Below are positions 1-9,640 of a DNA stretch of 64,000 bases, one piece after another. The translations under genes and the position numbers were made by a program. Each line of letters opens with the position of its first letter. The first letter of the stretch is position 1. This DNA is from Azospirillum brasilense (GTDB taxonomy: Bacteria; Pseudomonadota; Alphaproteobacteria; Azospirillales; Azospirillaceae). Where the stretch lies: NCBI RefSeq assembly GCF_005222205.1, contig NZ_CP032345.1:2543501-2607500 (forward strand), given 5' to 3'. Below the pieces are notes generated by a model. It was not told the DNA's origin. It ran no database searches and saw only the letters and a list, made by a program, of their open reading frames with translations.

Positions 1-248
1 CCGTGCGGGTCCTGGACGCGCTGGCCGTCGTGCCGATGACCATCTTCGCGGCGGCCCTGCCCATCTCGCTGAACGGCTGGGGCGTGCGGGAAGGGGCCTT
101 CGTCGCCGGCTTCGCGCTCTACGGGCTCGGCGCCACCGACGCGCTCGCCCTGTCGCTGATGATCGGCCTGTCGGTCACCCTGTCGTCGCTGCCCGGCGGC
201 CTGCTCTGGCTCAGCCTGAAGGGGTCTAAAGAGGTTGGGCGCCCCTGA
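1..248 (+). CDS. Flippase-like integral membrane protein, C-terminal fragment (lysylphosphatidylglycerol synthase/UPF0104-type)
   Basis: Only the last 82 or so codons lie in the window; the reading frame enters from the left edge and ends in TGA at 246-248. The fragment is hydrophobic, with two or three probable membrane segments. It carries the stretch [14 protein letters not shown], which resembles the conserved C-terminal motif of the UPF0104/AglD flippase-like family. That family includes the membrane half of lysylphosphatidylglycerol synthases and proteins often found beside glycosyltransferases. The GTG at position 3 is probably internal. Its 3' end overlaps the 3' end of queG on the other strand by 23 bp. 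Family assignment is moderate; substrate is unknown. Confidence 0.6.
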   Translation, partial: VRVLDALAVVPMTIFAAALPISLNGWGVREGAFVAGFALYGLGATDALALSLMIGLSVTLSSLPGGLLWLSLKGSKEVGRP

Positions 249-1281
249 GCCGGGCCAGCGCCCAGCCGGCGGCGTCGCGCACCACGTCGCTCGGGTCGTC
301 CAGCAGCCCTTCGGCCACCTCGGCGTGGCGGGCATCGCCGCTGTTTCCCAGGGCCACCAGAACGTTGCGCACGAAGCGGTCGCGCCCGATCCGCTTGATC
401 GGCGAACCGCTGAACACCTGCCGGAAGCCCGCGTCGTCCAACTGCGCCAGATCGGCGAGCCGCGGCGCCGTCAGCTCCGCCCGCGGCAGGAAGGCCGCCT
501 CGCGGGAGCGCTTGGCGAACTTGTTCCAGGGACAGGCGGCCAGACAGTCATCGCAGCCGTAGATGCGGTTGCCCATCAGCGGGCGCAGCTCCTCCGGGAT
601 CGGCCCCTTGTGCTCGATGGTCAGGTAGGAGATGCAGCGCCGCGCGTCCAGCTGGTTGGGGGCGGGGAAGGCGGCGGTGGGGCAGGCGTCCAGGCAGCGG
701 CGGCACTGGCCGCAACGGTCCACCCCCGGCGGGTCCGGAGGCAGTTCCAGCGTTGTGTAGACCTCGCCCAGGAACAGCCAGGAGCCGTGGGACCGCGACA
801 CGAGGTTGGTGTGCTTGCCTTGCCAGCCCAGCCCGGCCTTCTCGGCCAGCGGCTTCTCCATCACCGGGGCGGTGTCGACGAAGACCTTCAGCTCGGCCTT
901 GTAGCGGTGGGCGATCCATTGGCCCAGCGTCTTCAGACGGCCCTTGATGAGGTCGTGGTAGTCGCGGTTCCTCGCATAGACCGACACGATGCCGCGGTCG
1001 GGATGCGCCAGCAGGGCGCGCGGGTCCTCCGCCGGGGCGTAGCTGGTGCCGAGCGCGATCACGGTGCGCGCCTCCGGCCACAGGGCCTGGGGATGGGCGC
1101 GGCGGTCGGCCTTGTCCTCCATCCAGCCCATGTCGCCGTGCCGGCCCTGTCGCAGGAATTCGGCCAGCCGTGCCTTGGCTTCCTCACCCAGCTCCGCCCG
1201 CGCGAAGCCGACCGCGTCGAAGCCCAGCGACAGCGCGCGGTCGCGGATGGCTTCGCGGGTGGAGGTGGCGGGATCGGACAT
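226..1281 (-). CDS. queG: Epoxyqueuosine reductase QueG
   Basis: Catalyses the last step of queuosine synthesis, reduction of epoxyqueuosine to queuosine in tRNA, using cobalamin and two 4Fe-4S clusters. The 351-residue protein has the two ferredoxin-like cysteine groups at about residues 190/193/196/200 ([12 protein letters not shown]) and 243/246/250 (CDDCLAACP). The VDTAP segment near residue 136 holds the likely catalytic Asp. The C-terminal 50 residues look like a HEAT-type repeat, as in other QueG proteins. It is the last gene of a minus-strand queA-tgt-queF-queG cluster, separated from queF by a palindromic repeat element. No strong Shine-Dalgarno sequence precedes the ATG. Confidence 0.93.
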   Translation of the reverse strand: MSDPATSTREAIRDRALSLGFDAVGFARAELGEEAKARLAEFLRQGRHGDMGWMEDKADRRAHPQALWPEARTVIALGTSYAPAEDPRALLAHPDRGIVSVYARNRDYHDLIKGRLKTLGQWIAHRYKAELKVFVDTAPVMEKPLAEKAGLGWQGKHTNLVSRSHGSWLFLGEVYTTLELPPDPPGVDRCGQCRRCLDACPTAAFPAPNQLDARRCISYLTIEHKGPIPEELRPLMGNRIYGCDDCLAACPWNKFAKRSREAAFLPRAELTAPRLADLAQLDDAGFRQVFSGSPIKRIGRDRFVRNVLVALGNSGDARHAEVAEGLLDDPSDVVRDAAGWALARLRGAQPL

Positions 1282-1300
1282 GGCGATGGCTTGAAGTGCT

Positions 1301-1420
1301 AACCCTCTCCCCTCCGGGGAGAGGGTGGCCCGGAGGGCCGGTGAGGGGGATGCGCATGGTGTGAGGTTCGGTAAAAGCGCACCCCCCTCACCCTAACCCT
1401 CTCCCCAGGGGGGAGAGGGG
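1301..1420. repeat. C/G-rich palindromic intergenic element, copy 1
   Basis: Holds an almost perfect small palindrome (1303-1325) plus a second arm (1382-1420) whose CCCCCCTCACCC pairs with GGTGAGGGGG at 1340-1349. Both arms can fold on themselves and on each other. It belongs to the same family as the elements near 25312, 44331, 48033 and 61592, though it is more diverged. It lies between queF and queG, inside what is probably one transcript. Confidence 0.7.
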
Positions 1421-1443
1421 ACTTTCAGAGATGAAATCCCGGA

Positions 1444-1908
1444 TCAGCCGCGGCCGCGGTAGGTCTGGACGTCCTGCGACGGAATCCACACGCCCTTCGG
1501 CGGCTCGCCGGTGGCGTAGAACACGTCGATGGGGATGCCGCCACGCGGGTACCAATAGCCGCCGATCCGCAGCCACACCGGCTTCAGCTCGTCCACCAGG
1601 CGCTTGCCGATGCCGACGGTGCAGGCCTCGTGGAAGGCGCCGTGGTTGCGGAAGCTGGTCAGGAACAGCTTCAGCGACTTGGACTCCACCAGCCACTCGC
1701 CCGGCACATAGTCGATGACCAGATGGGCGAAGTCCGGCTGGCCGGTGATCGGGCAGAGCGAGGTGAATTCCGGCGCCGTGAAGCGCACGACGTAGTTCTC
1801 ACCGGGGTTCGGGTTCGGCACGCGCTCCAGCACCGCCTCTTCCGGGGTCTTCGGCTGGACGGTGGCGCCGCCGAGCTGCGTCAGGCCGGCGTAGATGTTC
1901 TCAGACAT
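1444..1908 (-). CDS. queF: NADPH-dependent preQ0 reductase QueF (type I)
   Basis: Reduces the nitrile of 7-cyano-7-deazaguanine (preQ0) to preQ1, the base that Tgt inserts into tRNA. At 154 residues it is the short, single-domain (type I) form. Visible hallmarks are the nucleophilic Cys52 in [11 protein letters not shown], Asp59, the NADPH-binding ESKSLK motif at 75-80, and His93-Glu94 in FHEA. The ATG lies 8 bp inside the end of tgt, and an AAGGA ribosome site sits within the tgt coding sequence, so translation is probably coupled. Second-to-last gene of the queuosine cluster. Confidence 0.95.
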   Translation of the reverse strand: MSENIYAGLTQLGGATVQPKTPEEAVLERVPNPNPGENYVVRFTAPEFTSLCPITGQPDFAHLVIDYVPGEWLVESKSLKLFLTSFRNHGAFHEACTVGIGKRLVDELKPVWLRIGGYWYPRGGIPIDVFYATGEPPKGVWIPSQDVQTYRGRG

Positions 1909-3103
1909 CCGCGGATTCCTTCTTTGCGGGTTTCGCCGGCTTGGCCGGCTTCACCTTCAGGGCGGCCAGCGGGTCCTCGGTCGCCGGGACGTCTCCCTCG
2001 TTCAGGCGGGCCTCCAGCGCGCTCGCGACCTCCTCGAACCGGCCGTCCTCGATGGCTTGCCGAAGCTCGGCCATCAGGTCCTGGTAGTAATGCAGGTTGT
2101 GCCAGGTCAGCAGCATCGGCCCCAGCATCTCGCCCGCCTTGAACAGGTGATGCAGATAGGCCCGGCTGTGGTTCCGGCACGCCGGGCAGCCGCACTCCTC
2201 GTCGAGCGGGCGCTCGTCGTGGGCGTGGCGGGCGTTGCGGATGTTGATGGTGCCACGCCGCACGAAGGCCTGACCGGTGCGGCCCGAGCGGGTGGGCATC
2301 ACGCAGTCGAACATGTCGACGCCGCGCCGCACCGCGCCGATCAGGTCGCTGGGGCGGCCGACGCCCATCAGGTAGCGCGGGCGCTCCTTGATCATCAGCG
2401 GCTCGGTGAAGTCGAGCACGGTGAACATCGTCTCCTGGCCCTCGCCGACGGCCAGCCCGCCGATGGCGTAGCCGTCGAAGCCGATGTCGCTCAGGGCCGC
2501 CACGCTCTCCGCCCGCAAATCGGCGTAGACGCCGCCCTGCACGATGCCGAACAGGCCGTAGCCGGGCCGCTCGACGAAGGCGTCCTTGCTGCGCCTGGCC
2601 CAGCGCATCGACAGGCGCATGGACGAAGCCGCCTGCGCCTCCGTCGCCGGGAAGGGGGTGCACTCGTCCAGGCACATGGTGATGTTGCTGTCCAGCAGAT
2701 GCTGGATCTGGATCGAGCGTTCCGGCGTCAGATGGTGCTTGCTGCCGTCGAGGTGGGATTTGAAGGTCACCCCCTCCTCGGTCATGGTGCGCAGGTCCGA
2801 CAGGGACATGACCTGGAAGCCGCCGCTGTCCGTCAGGATCGGCTTGTCCCAGTTCATGAAGCGGTGCAGGCCGCCCAACTGCCCGACGCGCTCCGCCGTG
2901 GGGCGCAGCATCAGGTGGTAGGTGTTGCCCAGCAGGATTTCCGCGCCGGTGGACTTCACCGCGTCGCTGGTCATCGCCTTGACGGTGGCGGCGGTGCCCA
3001 CGGGCATGAAGGCCGGCGTGTTGATGATGCCGTGCGCGGTGGACACCCGCCCGCGCCGGGCGCGCCCGTCGGTCTTCAGAAGCTCGAACCCGATCCCGGT
3101 CAT
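1901..3103 (-). CDS. tgt: tRNA-guanine transglycosylase (queuine/preQ1 tRNA-ribosyltransferase)
   Basis: Exchanges guanine-34 of GUN anticodon tRNAs for preQ1. The 400-residue protein shows DSGGFQ (Asp92), the active-site [12 protein letters not shown] segment (nucleophile near Asp266) and the zinc-site cysteines in CGCPAC at about 304-309 with a following His. The ATG is fixed by context: the stop of queA and the start of tgt share one base (TGATG), which indicates translational coupling. The frame stays open upstream, but that is the shadow of queA. The 3' end overlaps the queF start by 8 bp. Confidence 0.96.
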   Translation of the reverse strand: MTGIGFELLKTDGRARRGRVSTAHGIINTPAFMPVGTAATVKAMTSDAVKSTGAEILLGNTYHLMLRPTAERVGQLGGLHRFMNWDKPILTDSGGFQVMSLSDLRTMTEEGVTFKSHLDGSKHHLTPERSIQIQHLLDSNITMCLDECTPFPATEAQAASSMRLSMRWARRSKDAFVERPGYGLFGIVQGGVYADLRAESVAALSDIGFDGYAIGGLAVGEGQETMFTVLDFTEPLMIKERPRYLMGVGRPSDLIGAVRRGVDMFDCVMPTRSGRTGQAFVRRGTINIRNARHAHDERPLDEECGCPACRNHSRAYLHHLFKAGEMLGPMLLTWHNLHYYQDLMAELRQAIEDGRFEEVASALEARLNEGDVPATEDPLAALKVKPAKPAKPAKKESADV

Positions 3104-4122
3104 CACACCCTCCGGAGCAGCGACGCGTCGCCGTAGCTGAAGAAACGATAGTTCTGGCCGATGGCGTGCGCGTAGGCCGCCTTCATCCGGTCCATGCCCG
3201 CGAAGGCGCAGACCAGCATGAACAGGGTGGAGCGGGGCAGGTGGAAGTTGGTCAACAGAAGGTCCACGATCTTGAAGCGGTAGCCGGGGGTGATGAAGAT
3301 GTCGGTGTCGCCGCTGAAGGCCCGGATGCTGCGGTCGTCCAGCCCCGCCGTCTCCAGGATGCGCAGCGCCGTGGTGCCGACCGACACGATCCGCCCCCCC
3401 GCGGCGCGGGTGGCGTTGATGGCGTCGGCGGTTTCCGGAGAAATCTCGCCCCACTCGCTGTGCATGCGGTGGTCGGCGATGTCGTCCACCTTCACCGGCA
3501 GGAAGGTTCCGGCCCCGACATGCAGCGTCACCGGCACGCGGCGGATGCCGCGGGCGTCGAGCGCCGCCAGAAGCTCCGGCGTGAAGTGCAGCCCGGCGGT
3601 GGGGGCCGCCACGGCGCCCTCGCGCGCGGCGAAGACGGTCTGGTAGTCCGCCGCGTCCTGCTCGTCCGCCTCGCGCCGGATGTAGGGGGGCAGGGGCATC
3701 CGACCGTGGCGGTGCAGCGCCTCCATCAGCGCCGGCCCGCCCTTGGAGAAGCGAAGGCGCACCTCCATCCCGTCCTTGGCGACGACCTCGGCCGCGAAGT
3801 CCTCGGCGATGACGATCACGTCGCCGGGCTTCAGCCGCTTGCCGGGGCGGGCGAAGGTCGCCCACTCCCGCTCGCCTTCGCGCTTGTGGAGCGTGATCTC
3901 CACCCGCACCTCGCCGCGCCGGCCGTCCAGCCGGGCGGGGATGACGCGGGTGTCGTTGACGACCATCAGGTCGCCGGGCTCCAGCAGGGCGGGCAGGTCG
4001 CGAACGGTGCGGTCGTGCAGACGCTCCGCCACGTCGAGCAGACGGGCGGCGTCACGCGGCTTGGCCGGATGCTCGGCGATGCGGTCCGGCGGAAGGTCGA
4101 AGTCGAAATCGGCGGTCTTCAT
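3103..4122 (-). CDS. queA: S-adenosylmethionine:tRNA ribosyltransferase-isomerase QueA
   Basis: Transfers and isomerises the ribosyl part of SAM onto preQ1-tRNA, giving epoxyqueuosine-tRNA. The 339-residue protein begins [11 protein letters not shown] and contains the family segments [32 protein letters not shown] and [10 protein letters not shown]. An upstream in-frame ATG at 4179 exists, but the family N-terminus matches the ATG at 4122. First gene of the queuosine cluster; its stop is fused to the tgt start. The 57 bp upstream to the next gene hold no recognisable riboswitch. Confidence 0.95.
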   Translation of the reverse strand: MKTADFDFDLPPDRIAEHPAKPRDAARLLDVAERLHDRTVRDLPALLEPGDLMVVNDTRVIPARLDGRRGEVRVEITLHKREGEREWATFARPGKRLKPGDVIVIAEDFAAEVVAKDGMEVRLRFSKGGPALMEALHRHGRMPLPPYIRREADEQDAADYQTVFAAREGAVAAPTAGLHFTPELLAALDARGIRRVPVTLHVGAGTFLPVKVDDIADHRMHSEWGEISPETADAINATRAAGGRIVSVGTTALRILETAGLDDRSIRAFSGDTDIFITPGYRFKIVDLLLTNFHLPRSTLFMLVCAFAGMDRMKAAYAHAIGQNYRFFSYGDASLLRRV

Positions 4123-4179
4123 GGGAGCCGCTCGTATAGACCAAAGCGGTGGGACGGGGGAAGCATTACGAGTCGGCAC

Positions 4180-5526
4180 TTACTCGGGCAAAGGGAGGGA
4201 CTGGGCGGTCAGGGCGGCGGTCTGGCGGGCGTGCAGGACGTCCACGTCGAAGCCCTGGATCATCTCCTGGAACAGCCGGTACCAGTTCACCTCGGCCTGG
4301 AGATGCAGGAAGACGGAGCCAAGGCCGATCGCCGCGCGGTCCATGAAGACAAACTCCCGCGGCACCTCCACCCCGCCGACGCGGCGCAGCTCGGCGTGAA
4401 CCTTGGCGGCGGTCTCGCGGCCGTAATGGCCGGAGTTGGTCTCCTCGATGCGGCGGCTGCGGTCGTCCATGATCGGGGCGTAGACGAAGCGCGCCCAGAT
4501 GTTCAGCACGTCCACCAGCTCCTTGGTCGGGTTGCCGAAGCCCCAGGTGCGGTAGGCCTCCACCGCCTTCTCCTGGTTGCCGGTCTGCAGCGCGTCGTAG
4601 AGGTCGATCACCCCCTTCACGAAGCGGGCCGGGAAGACGCGGATGCAGCCGAAATCCAGCAGGTTGATGGAGCGGTCGGGCCGCACCGTGTAGTTCCCCA
4701 GATGCGGGTCGCCATGGATGATGCCGTAGCCGTAGAAGGGCACGTACCAAGCCCGGAACATGTTCATCGCCAGCGCGTCGCGGGCGTCCGGATGGTCCTT
4801 CACGAAGTCCAGGATCTTGCGCCCCTCCACCCATTCCAGGGTCAGCAGGCGGCGGGTGGACAGGTCGGGCACCACCGTCGGCACATGGACGCCGGAGGTG
4901 TCGGCCAGCATGGCGCGGTAGAGGCGGGCGTGCTTGGCCTCGCGCTCGTAATCCAGCTCCTCGCGCAGCCGGGCGCCGATCTCGGCTTGGATCTGCTTGG
5001 TGGAGATGGCGCTGTCGGTGCGCTCGAAGATGGCGAAGATCAGGCCGAGCTGGCGCAGGTCGGCCTCCACGGCGGACGCCATGTCCGGGTACTGGAGCTT
5101 GCAGGCGAGGGTCTGCCCGTCCAGCCCGACGGCGCGGTGCACCTGCCCCAGCGAGGCGGCGGCGGCGGCGGTCTGTTCGAAGTGCCGGAAGCGCTTGTGC
5201 CAGGCGGGGCCAAGCTCGCTGGCCATGCGGCGTTTGACGAAGGGCCAGCCCATCGACGGCGCGTCGGCCTGGAGTTGGGACAGCTCCTGCACATACTCGC
5301 GGGGCAGGGCGTCGGGGATGGTGGACAGCAGTTGCGCCACCTTCATCAACGGTCCCTTCAGCCCGCCCAGCGCGGCGCGCAGTTCGGCGGCGTGGCGATC
5401 CCGCTCCAGGGGGATGCCCAGCACCCGTTCTCCGGCGAAACGGGCCGCAAGGCCCCCCACGGCGGTCCCGACCCGCGCATACCGCGCGATCCGGCCGCCA
5501 AGCCTGTTCTCATCCGTGTTCGGCAT
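4180..5526 (-). CDS. ABC1/UbiB-family atypical kinase-like protein
   Basis: 448 residues of the ABC1/ADCK/COQ8 family, whose members act in ubiquinone synthesis or related lipid metabolism through an atypical protein-kinase-like fold. Visible are the KxGQ-type helix, here KVAQLLSTIPD with Ala in place of Gly, the alanine-rich loop AAAAASLGQVH, the lysine segment ACKLQYP, HGDPHLGN (catalytic loop) and LLDFG (the metal-binding Asp). No membrane segments are obvious, unlike canonical UbiB. It is more like the cytosolic COQ8/AarF branch. A COQ9 gene lies elsewhere in this window (37531), so a quinone role is plausible but not shown. Confidence 0.85.
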   Translation of the reverse strand: MPNTDENRLGGRIARYARVGTAVGGLAARFAGERVLGIPLERDRHAAELRAALGGLKGPLMKVAQLLSTIPDALPREYVQELSQLQADAPSMGWPFVKRRMASELGPAWHKRFRHFEQTAAAAASLGQVHRAVGLDGQTLACKLQYPDMASAVEADLRQLGLIFAIFERTDSAISTKQIQAEIGARLREELDYEREAKHARLYRAMLADTSGVHVPTVVPDLSTRRLLTLEWVEGRKILDFVKDHPDARDALAMNMFRAWYVPFYGYGIIHGDPHLGNYTVRPDRSINLLDFGCIRVFPARFVKGVIDLYDALQTGNQEKAVEAYRTWGFGNPTKELVDVLNIWARFVYAPIMDDRSRRIEETNSGHYGRETAAKVHAELRRVGGVEVPREFVFMDRAAIGLGSVFLHLQAEVNWYRLFQEMIQGFDVDVLHARQTAALTAQSLPLPE

Positions 5527-5598
5527 GCCGAATAGGTGGGTGCGGCGGGGCCGAAAGGCGAGTCCCAGGCCGGACGAAACCGGAACGCACCGGCGCCG

Positions 5599-7023
5599 TC
5601 ACCCGCCCGGCGCGATGTTCTGGTTCACGCAGAACAGGTTGGTCGGGTCGTATTTTGCCTTCAGCGCCCGCAGGCGCTCATAGTTCGGCCCATAGGCGGC
5701 CTGGACGCGCTGCTCGTCGTCGGTGACGAAGTTCACGTAGACACCGCCGGTGGCGTAGCGGGCGGTTTGGTCAGAAACGCCGCGCGCCCATTGGATGCAG
5801 GCGCTGTCCTCCGGCGGGGTGTTCCAGCGCGCGTGGACGTTCATGACGAACAGGGCGTCGCGGTGCGGGTAGGCGGTGGCGTCCGCCGGCACGCGATTGG
5901 CCGCGGCGCCGAGCAGGCCGACGAAGATCTCGCATTGGTCGGAGGGCAGTCTCCCGGCCTCCTCGACCAGCAGATCGATCAGCCCGTCCTCCAGCCCGGT
6001 GAAGTTCTGCGATTTCCAGTAGTTCCGCGCGCCCGGCACCAGAAGCGGGTCGAAGGCCGCCTGCCACGCCGCGTAGGGCATGAGGCCGACATGCTCCCCG
6101 ACGGGCGTGCCCAACGACAGCACCGGTTCCAGCGCCTTGCGGGCCGCCGCCTCGTCGTCGCTGGCGCAGATGACGGGCATGACCACCACCTCCTTGCCAT
6201 GCACGTCGGGCGGCAGGAAGGGCAGGGGCGGCGCCTTGCGCAGCACCATCCAGGCGGTGGCCTCGTCCGGCAGGGCCGCCGTGGCGTCGCGGTAGCGGCG
6301 CATCAGCTCGCCGGCCCCCGCGAAGGGGTGGACGACCAGCCCGGCAAAGACCATCGGCCCCACGGGATGCAGGCGGAAGGTGAAGGAGGTGACGATGCCG
6401 AAATTGCCGCCGCCGCCGCGGATGGCCCAGAAGAGGTCGGCGTTCTCGTCGGCGCTGGCGCGCAGGAACTTACCTTCGGCGGTGACCACGTCGGCGCCCA
6501 GCAGATTGTCCACCGTCAGCCCGTACTTTCGGGTCAGCCAGCCGAACCCGCCGCCCAAAGTCAGTCCGGCGATGCCGGTGGTGGAGTTGATGCCGACCGG
6601 CACGGCCAGCCCGAAGGCCTGCGTCTCCCGGTCGAGATCGCCCAGCGTGGCGCCGGGGGCCACCCGCGCGGTCCGGCTGACCGGGTCGACATGGACGAAG
6701 CGCAGGGCGCCGAGGTCGATCAGCAGGCCGCCGTCGCACAGGGAGTTGCCGGCGATGTTGTGACCGCCGCCGCGCACCGAGACCAGCAGCCCGTTCTCCC
6801 GCGCGAAGCGCACCGCCTGCATGACGTCGGCGGCGCCGGCGCAGCGGGCGATCAGGCCGGGCCGGCGGTCGATCATGGCGTTCCAGATCGTCCGGGCCTC
6901 GTCATAGCCCGGCGACTGCGGGGTCAGCAGCGGGCCGCGCAGACGGGCGGCAAGATCGTTGACGGCGTCCTCGGAAAGGGTCGCGTCCCGCCGGTCGGCG
7001 GTGCGAAGCGTGAAATCGCCCAT
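5599..7023 (-). CDS. FAD-binding oxidoreductase of the berberine-bridge/VAO type
   Basis: 474 residues with an N-terminal FAD_binding_4 domain and a C-terminal BBE segment (YDPTNLFCVNQNI). RGGGHN near residue 86 supplies the His expected to bind FAD covalently. The second covalent site of classic bicovalent enzymes, a Cys before TVG, is replaced in INSTTGIAGLTLGGG, so attachment should be single. The start is set at ATG 7023, one codon downstream of a TTG, because GGGAGG stands 7 bases before it. No signal peptide is visible. Substrate unknown; relatives oxidise sugars, alcohols or aromatic compounds. Confidence 0.85.
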   Translation of the reverse strand: MGDFTLRTADRRDATLSEDAVNDLAARLRGPLLTPQSPGYDEARTIWNAMIDRRPGLIARCAGAADVMQAVRFARENGLLVSVRGGGHNIAGNSLCDGGLLIDLGALRFVHVDPVSRTARVAPGATLGDLDRETQAFGLAVPVGINSTTGIAGLTLGGGFGWLTRKYGLTVDNLLGADVVTAEGKFLRASADENADLFWAIRGGGGNFGIVTSFTFRLHPVGPMVFAGLVVHPFAGAGELMRRYRDATAALPDEATAWMVLRKAPPLPFLPPDVHGKEVVVMPVICASDDEAAARKALEPVLSLGTPVGEHVGLMPYAAWQAAFDPLLVPGARNYWKSQNFTGLEDGLIDLLVEEAGRLPSDQCEIFVGLLGAAANRVPADATAYPHRDALFVMNVHARWNTPPEDSACIQWARGVSDQTARYATGGVYVNFVTDDEQRVQAAYGPNYERLRALKAKYDPTNLFCVNQNIAPGG

Positions 7024-7202
7024 CAAGCACCTCCCACGTCAAAGCAGCAATTTTCGCGAATATCCGGAGCGGATTGGCGCAACAAGGGTAAAGTTATGCC
7101 CCTGTGCAGGCCATCCGGGAAAGGGCTCCCTCCGGTGTTCTTCCGGACGGAGCCACCCCTCAATTCGGTGTTCGCGCGGCTTTGACGGTGGGAGGCGGTG
7201 GT

Positions 7203-7604
7203 TCAGCCGCCCTGGCTGCGGATCCAGGCGGCGGTGGCGCTGTCCATGGTGTTCTTGTGGTTGATGAACCACTCCGGCACGACCTCGGTCAGGTAACCGC
7301 GGACCAGGGCCAGATTGCCCGCGGCCATGCGCTTGGTGATGCCTTCCAGCTCCAGACGGACGCGGTTGTGCTCGTGCACGTGGATGGGCGTCGGCGGGAA
7401 GCCGTACTGGTGCATCAGCTCCTCCTCGCGGGCCAGATGGTCGCGGAGGTGCTGGGCGAAGGCGGTGAAGTGGGCAGGCAGGTCGGCGTCCGACGCCTTG
7501 GCGGCTTCGGCCAGAAGCTCGATGGTCTCCTTGTGGTCGGCGTCGATGATGGCGTTGCCGACTTCCAGGGACGGGCTCCAGGCGGGGATCGAGAGGGTGG
7601 GCAT
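7203..7604 (-). CDS. Bacteriohemerythrin
   Basis: A single-domain hemerythrin of 133 residues that binds O2 at a non-haem di-iron centre. The ligand pattern is visible in order: DADHKE (His), HLRDHLAREEELM (His, Glu), PIHVHEH (His pair) and INHKNTMD (His, Asp). The initial W..S.EVGN..ID signature of the family is also present. The ATG at 7604 is preferred over an in-frame one 39 bp upstream because CGGAGAG precedes it at good spacing. In microaerophilic bacteria such proteins deliver or sense oxygen; that role here is inference. It stands alone, with no chemotaxis domain. Confidence 0.92.
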   Translation of the reverse strand: MPTLSIPAWSPSLEVGNAIIDADHKETIELLAEAAKASDADLPAHFTAFAQHLRDHLAREEELMHQYGFPPTPIHVHEHNRVRLELEGITKRMAAGNLALVRGYLTEVVPEWFINHKNTMDSATAAWIRSQGG

Positions 7605-7697
7605 GGTGCTCTCCGAAGGGATCGTTGGAGGCACCATACCCATCCACCGATTAGGGATTCTTGACGTCCGTCAAGAAAACCCGGTGGGAAACTCCGG

Positions 7698-9563
7698 TCA
7701 GGGCTGATTTTCCAGCTCGTCAACAAAGCCGCGGATGACGTTCAGCCCCTTTTGCCAGAAGGCCGGATCGCTGGCGTCCAGCCCGAAGGGGGCCAGAAGC
7801 TCCTGATGCCTCAGCGTGCCGCCCGCCGACAGCATCGCCAAGTACTTCTCCGCGAAGCCCGTCTCCGACTCCTGATAGACCGCGTAGAGCGAGTTCACGA
7901 GGCAGTCGCCGAACGCGTAGGCGTAGACGTAGAAGGGCGAGTGGATGAAGTGCGGGATGTAGGACCAGTAGTTCCGGTAGCCCTCGTCGAAGCGCAGCGC
8001 CGGGCCGAGGCTTTCGGTCTGCACCGCCATCCAGATCTCGCCCAGCCGCTCCGCCGTCAGCTCGCCCTCGCGGCGCTCGGTGTGGACGCGGCGCTCGAAG
8101 TCGAAGAAGGCGATCTGGCGGACCACCGTGTTCAGCATGTCCTCGACCTTGGAGGCCAGCATGATCTTGCGGCGCTTCGGGTCGGTCTCGCGGTCGAGCA
8201 GGGCGCGGAAGGTCAGCATCTCGCCGAACACCGACGCGGTCTCCGCCAGGGTCAGCGGCGTGTCGGACAGCAGGTGCCCCTGGCCGCCGGCCAGGATCTG
8301 GTGCACGCCGTGGCCCAACTCATGCGCCAGCGTCATCACGTCGCGCGTCTTGCCCTGGTAGTTGACCAGCAGATAGGGGTGGACGCTCGGCACCGTGGGG
8401 TGGGCGAAGGCGCCCGGCGCCTTGCCGGGGCGCACCGGCGCGTCGATCCAGGCGTTGTCGAAGAAGCGCTTGCCGAGCGCGGCCAGATCCGGCGAGAAGC
8501 GCCCGTAGGCGCCCAGAACGAGATCGCGCGCCTCGTCCCAGCGGATGCTGCGGTCGGTGTCGTCGGGCAGCGGCGCGTTGCGGTCCCAGTAATCCAGATG
8601 GTCCTGCCCGAACCACTTGGCCTTCATCGCGTAGTAGCGGTGGGACAGGGCCGGGTAGGCGTCCTTCACCGCCGCGGCCAGCGCGTCCACCACCTCGTCC
8701 TCGACGCGGTTGGACAGGTTGCGGGCCGAGGTGGGCGCCTTGTAGTTGCGCCACTTGTCGTCGATCTCCTTGTCCTTGGCCAGCGTGTTGGTGACCAGCG
8801 CGAACAGGCGGATGTTGTCGCCCATCACCCGGCCGATCACCGCCCCGGCCTCCTTGCGGATCTCCTGACGGCGGTCGGACAGGCGGTTCAGCGCCTCGGC
8901 GCAGGTCAGCTCCTTCCCGCCGATGGGGAAGCGCAAGCTGGCGATGGTCTCGTCGAACAGGCGGTTCCAGGCGGCGCGCCCGACCACATGCTTCTCGTGG
9001 AGCAGGCGTTCGACCTCGTCGGAAAGCTGGTGCTCGCGGAACAGGCGGACGTCGCGCAGCCAGGGGGCGTAGCGGGCGAGGTCCTTCGACGCCTTCAGCT
9101 TGGCGTCCAGCACCTTGTCGTCCAGCCGGTTGATCTCCAGCGTGAAGAAGACGAGGTGGGTGGAGATGCCGTTCACCCGCTCCTGCGCCGACTGGTAGAA
9201 CTTGGCGATGGTCGGGTCGGTCATGTTGCCGTTGTAGACCAGCCCGGCGTAGGACATCACCCGCGACAGCACCTCGTCGATGTGCTCGTACTCGCGGATG
9301 GCGGCGGCGAAGGCGTTGCCGTCCAGCCCGGCCAGCTTGGTCGCGTAGGTCTCGTAGAAGTCCTTGGACGCGCGCTCCATCCGCTCCAGGTCGGCCTTCA
9401 GCTCCGGCGAGTCCATGCCCGGATAGAGGTCGGTCAGGTCCCAGGAGGGCAGGGCGCCGAGGTCCGGGCCGTCCCCCGTGGCGGCCAGGGCGGTGTCGGG
9501 CATGGTGGTCTGAGGAGCGCCAAGGAAATTGCCAATCGGGTGCCGGGTGGCGCTGCGGGTCAT
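7698..9563 (-). CDS. pepF: M3-family oligoendopeptidase F (PepF/M3 clade)
   Basis: Cytosolic zinc metallopeptidase that cleaves short peptides. The 621-residue protein has the zinc motif HELGHGVH in its C-terminal third and the third-ligand segment ETASVFGEM about 30 residues later. The N-terminal helical PepF domain is present, and the length matches the family. The start is chosen at ATG 9563 because GGAGGG lies 6 bases upstream; the frame remains open for another 94 codons upstream without a ribosome site. No signal peptide. It is not clearly in an operon with its neighbours. Confidence 0.92.
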   Translation of the reverse strand: MTRSATRHPIGNFLGAPQTTMPDTALAATGDGPDLGALPSWDLTDLYPGMDSPELKADLERMERASKDFYETYATKLAGLDGNAFAAAIREYEHIDEVLSRVMSYAGLVYNGNMTDPTIAKFYQSAQERVNGISTHLVFFTLEINRLDDKVLDAKLKASKDLARYAPWLRDVRLFREHQLSDEVERLLHEKHVVGRAAWNRLFDETIASLRFPIGGKELTCAEALNRLSDRRQEIRKEAGAVIGRVMGDNIRLFALVTNTLAKDKEIDDKWRNYKAPTSARNLSNRVEDEVVDALAAAVKDAYPALSHRYYAMKAKWFGQDHLDYWDRNAPLPDDTDRSIRWDEARDLVLGAYGRFSPDLAALGKRFFDNAWIDAPVRPGKAPGAFAHPTVPSVHPYLLVNYQGKTRDVMTLAHELGHGVHQILAGGQGHLLSDTPLTLAETASVFGEMLTFRALLDRETDPKRRKIMLASKVEDMLNTVVRQIAFFDFERRVHTERREGELTAERLGEIWMAVQTESLGPALRFDEGYRNYWSYIPHFIHSPFYVYAYAFGDCLVNSLYAVYQESETGFAEKYLAMLSAGGTLRHQELLAPFGLDASDPAFWQKGLNVIRGFVDELENQP

Positions 9564-9640
9564 CTGTCCCTCCGTTCTGTGCCTGGAACGGGATATAAGC
9601 GCCGTGCGGGTTCGGGGGAAGGCTGCGTTGCGGCGCCCGC

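Noticed and set aside
4123-4179. preQ1 riboswitch before queA
   Set aside because: Only 57 bp separate queA from the upstream gene and no preQ1-I or -II like hairpin with an A-rich tail is visible.
3166-5535. Plus-strand open frame of about 789 codons across queA and the ABC1 kinase gene
   Set aside because: Spans two clear minus-strand genes and has low-complexity, domain-free content.
7123-7155. Hairpin GGCTCC...GGAGCC upstream of the hemerythrin 3' end region
   Set aside because: Imperfect stem with a mismatch and no proper T run on either strand.
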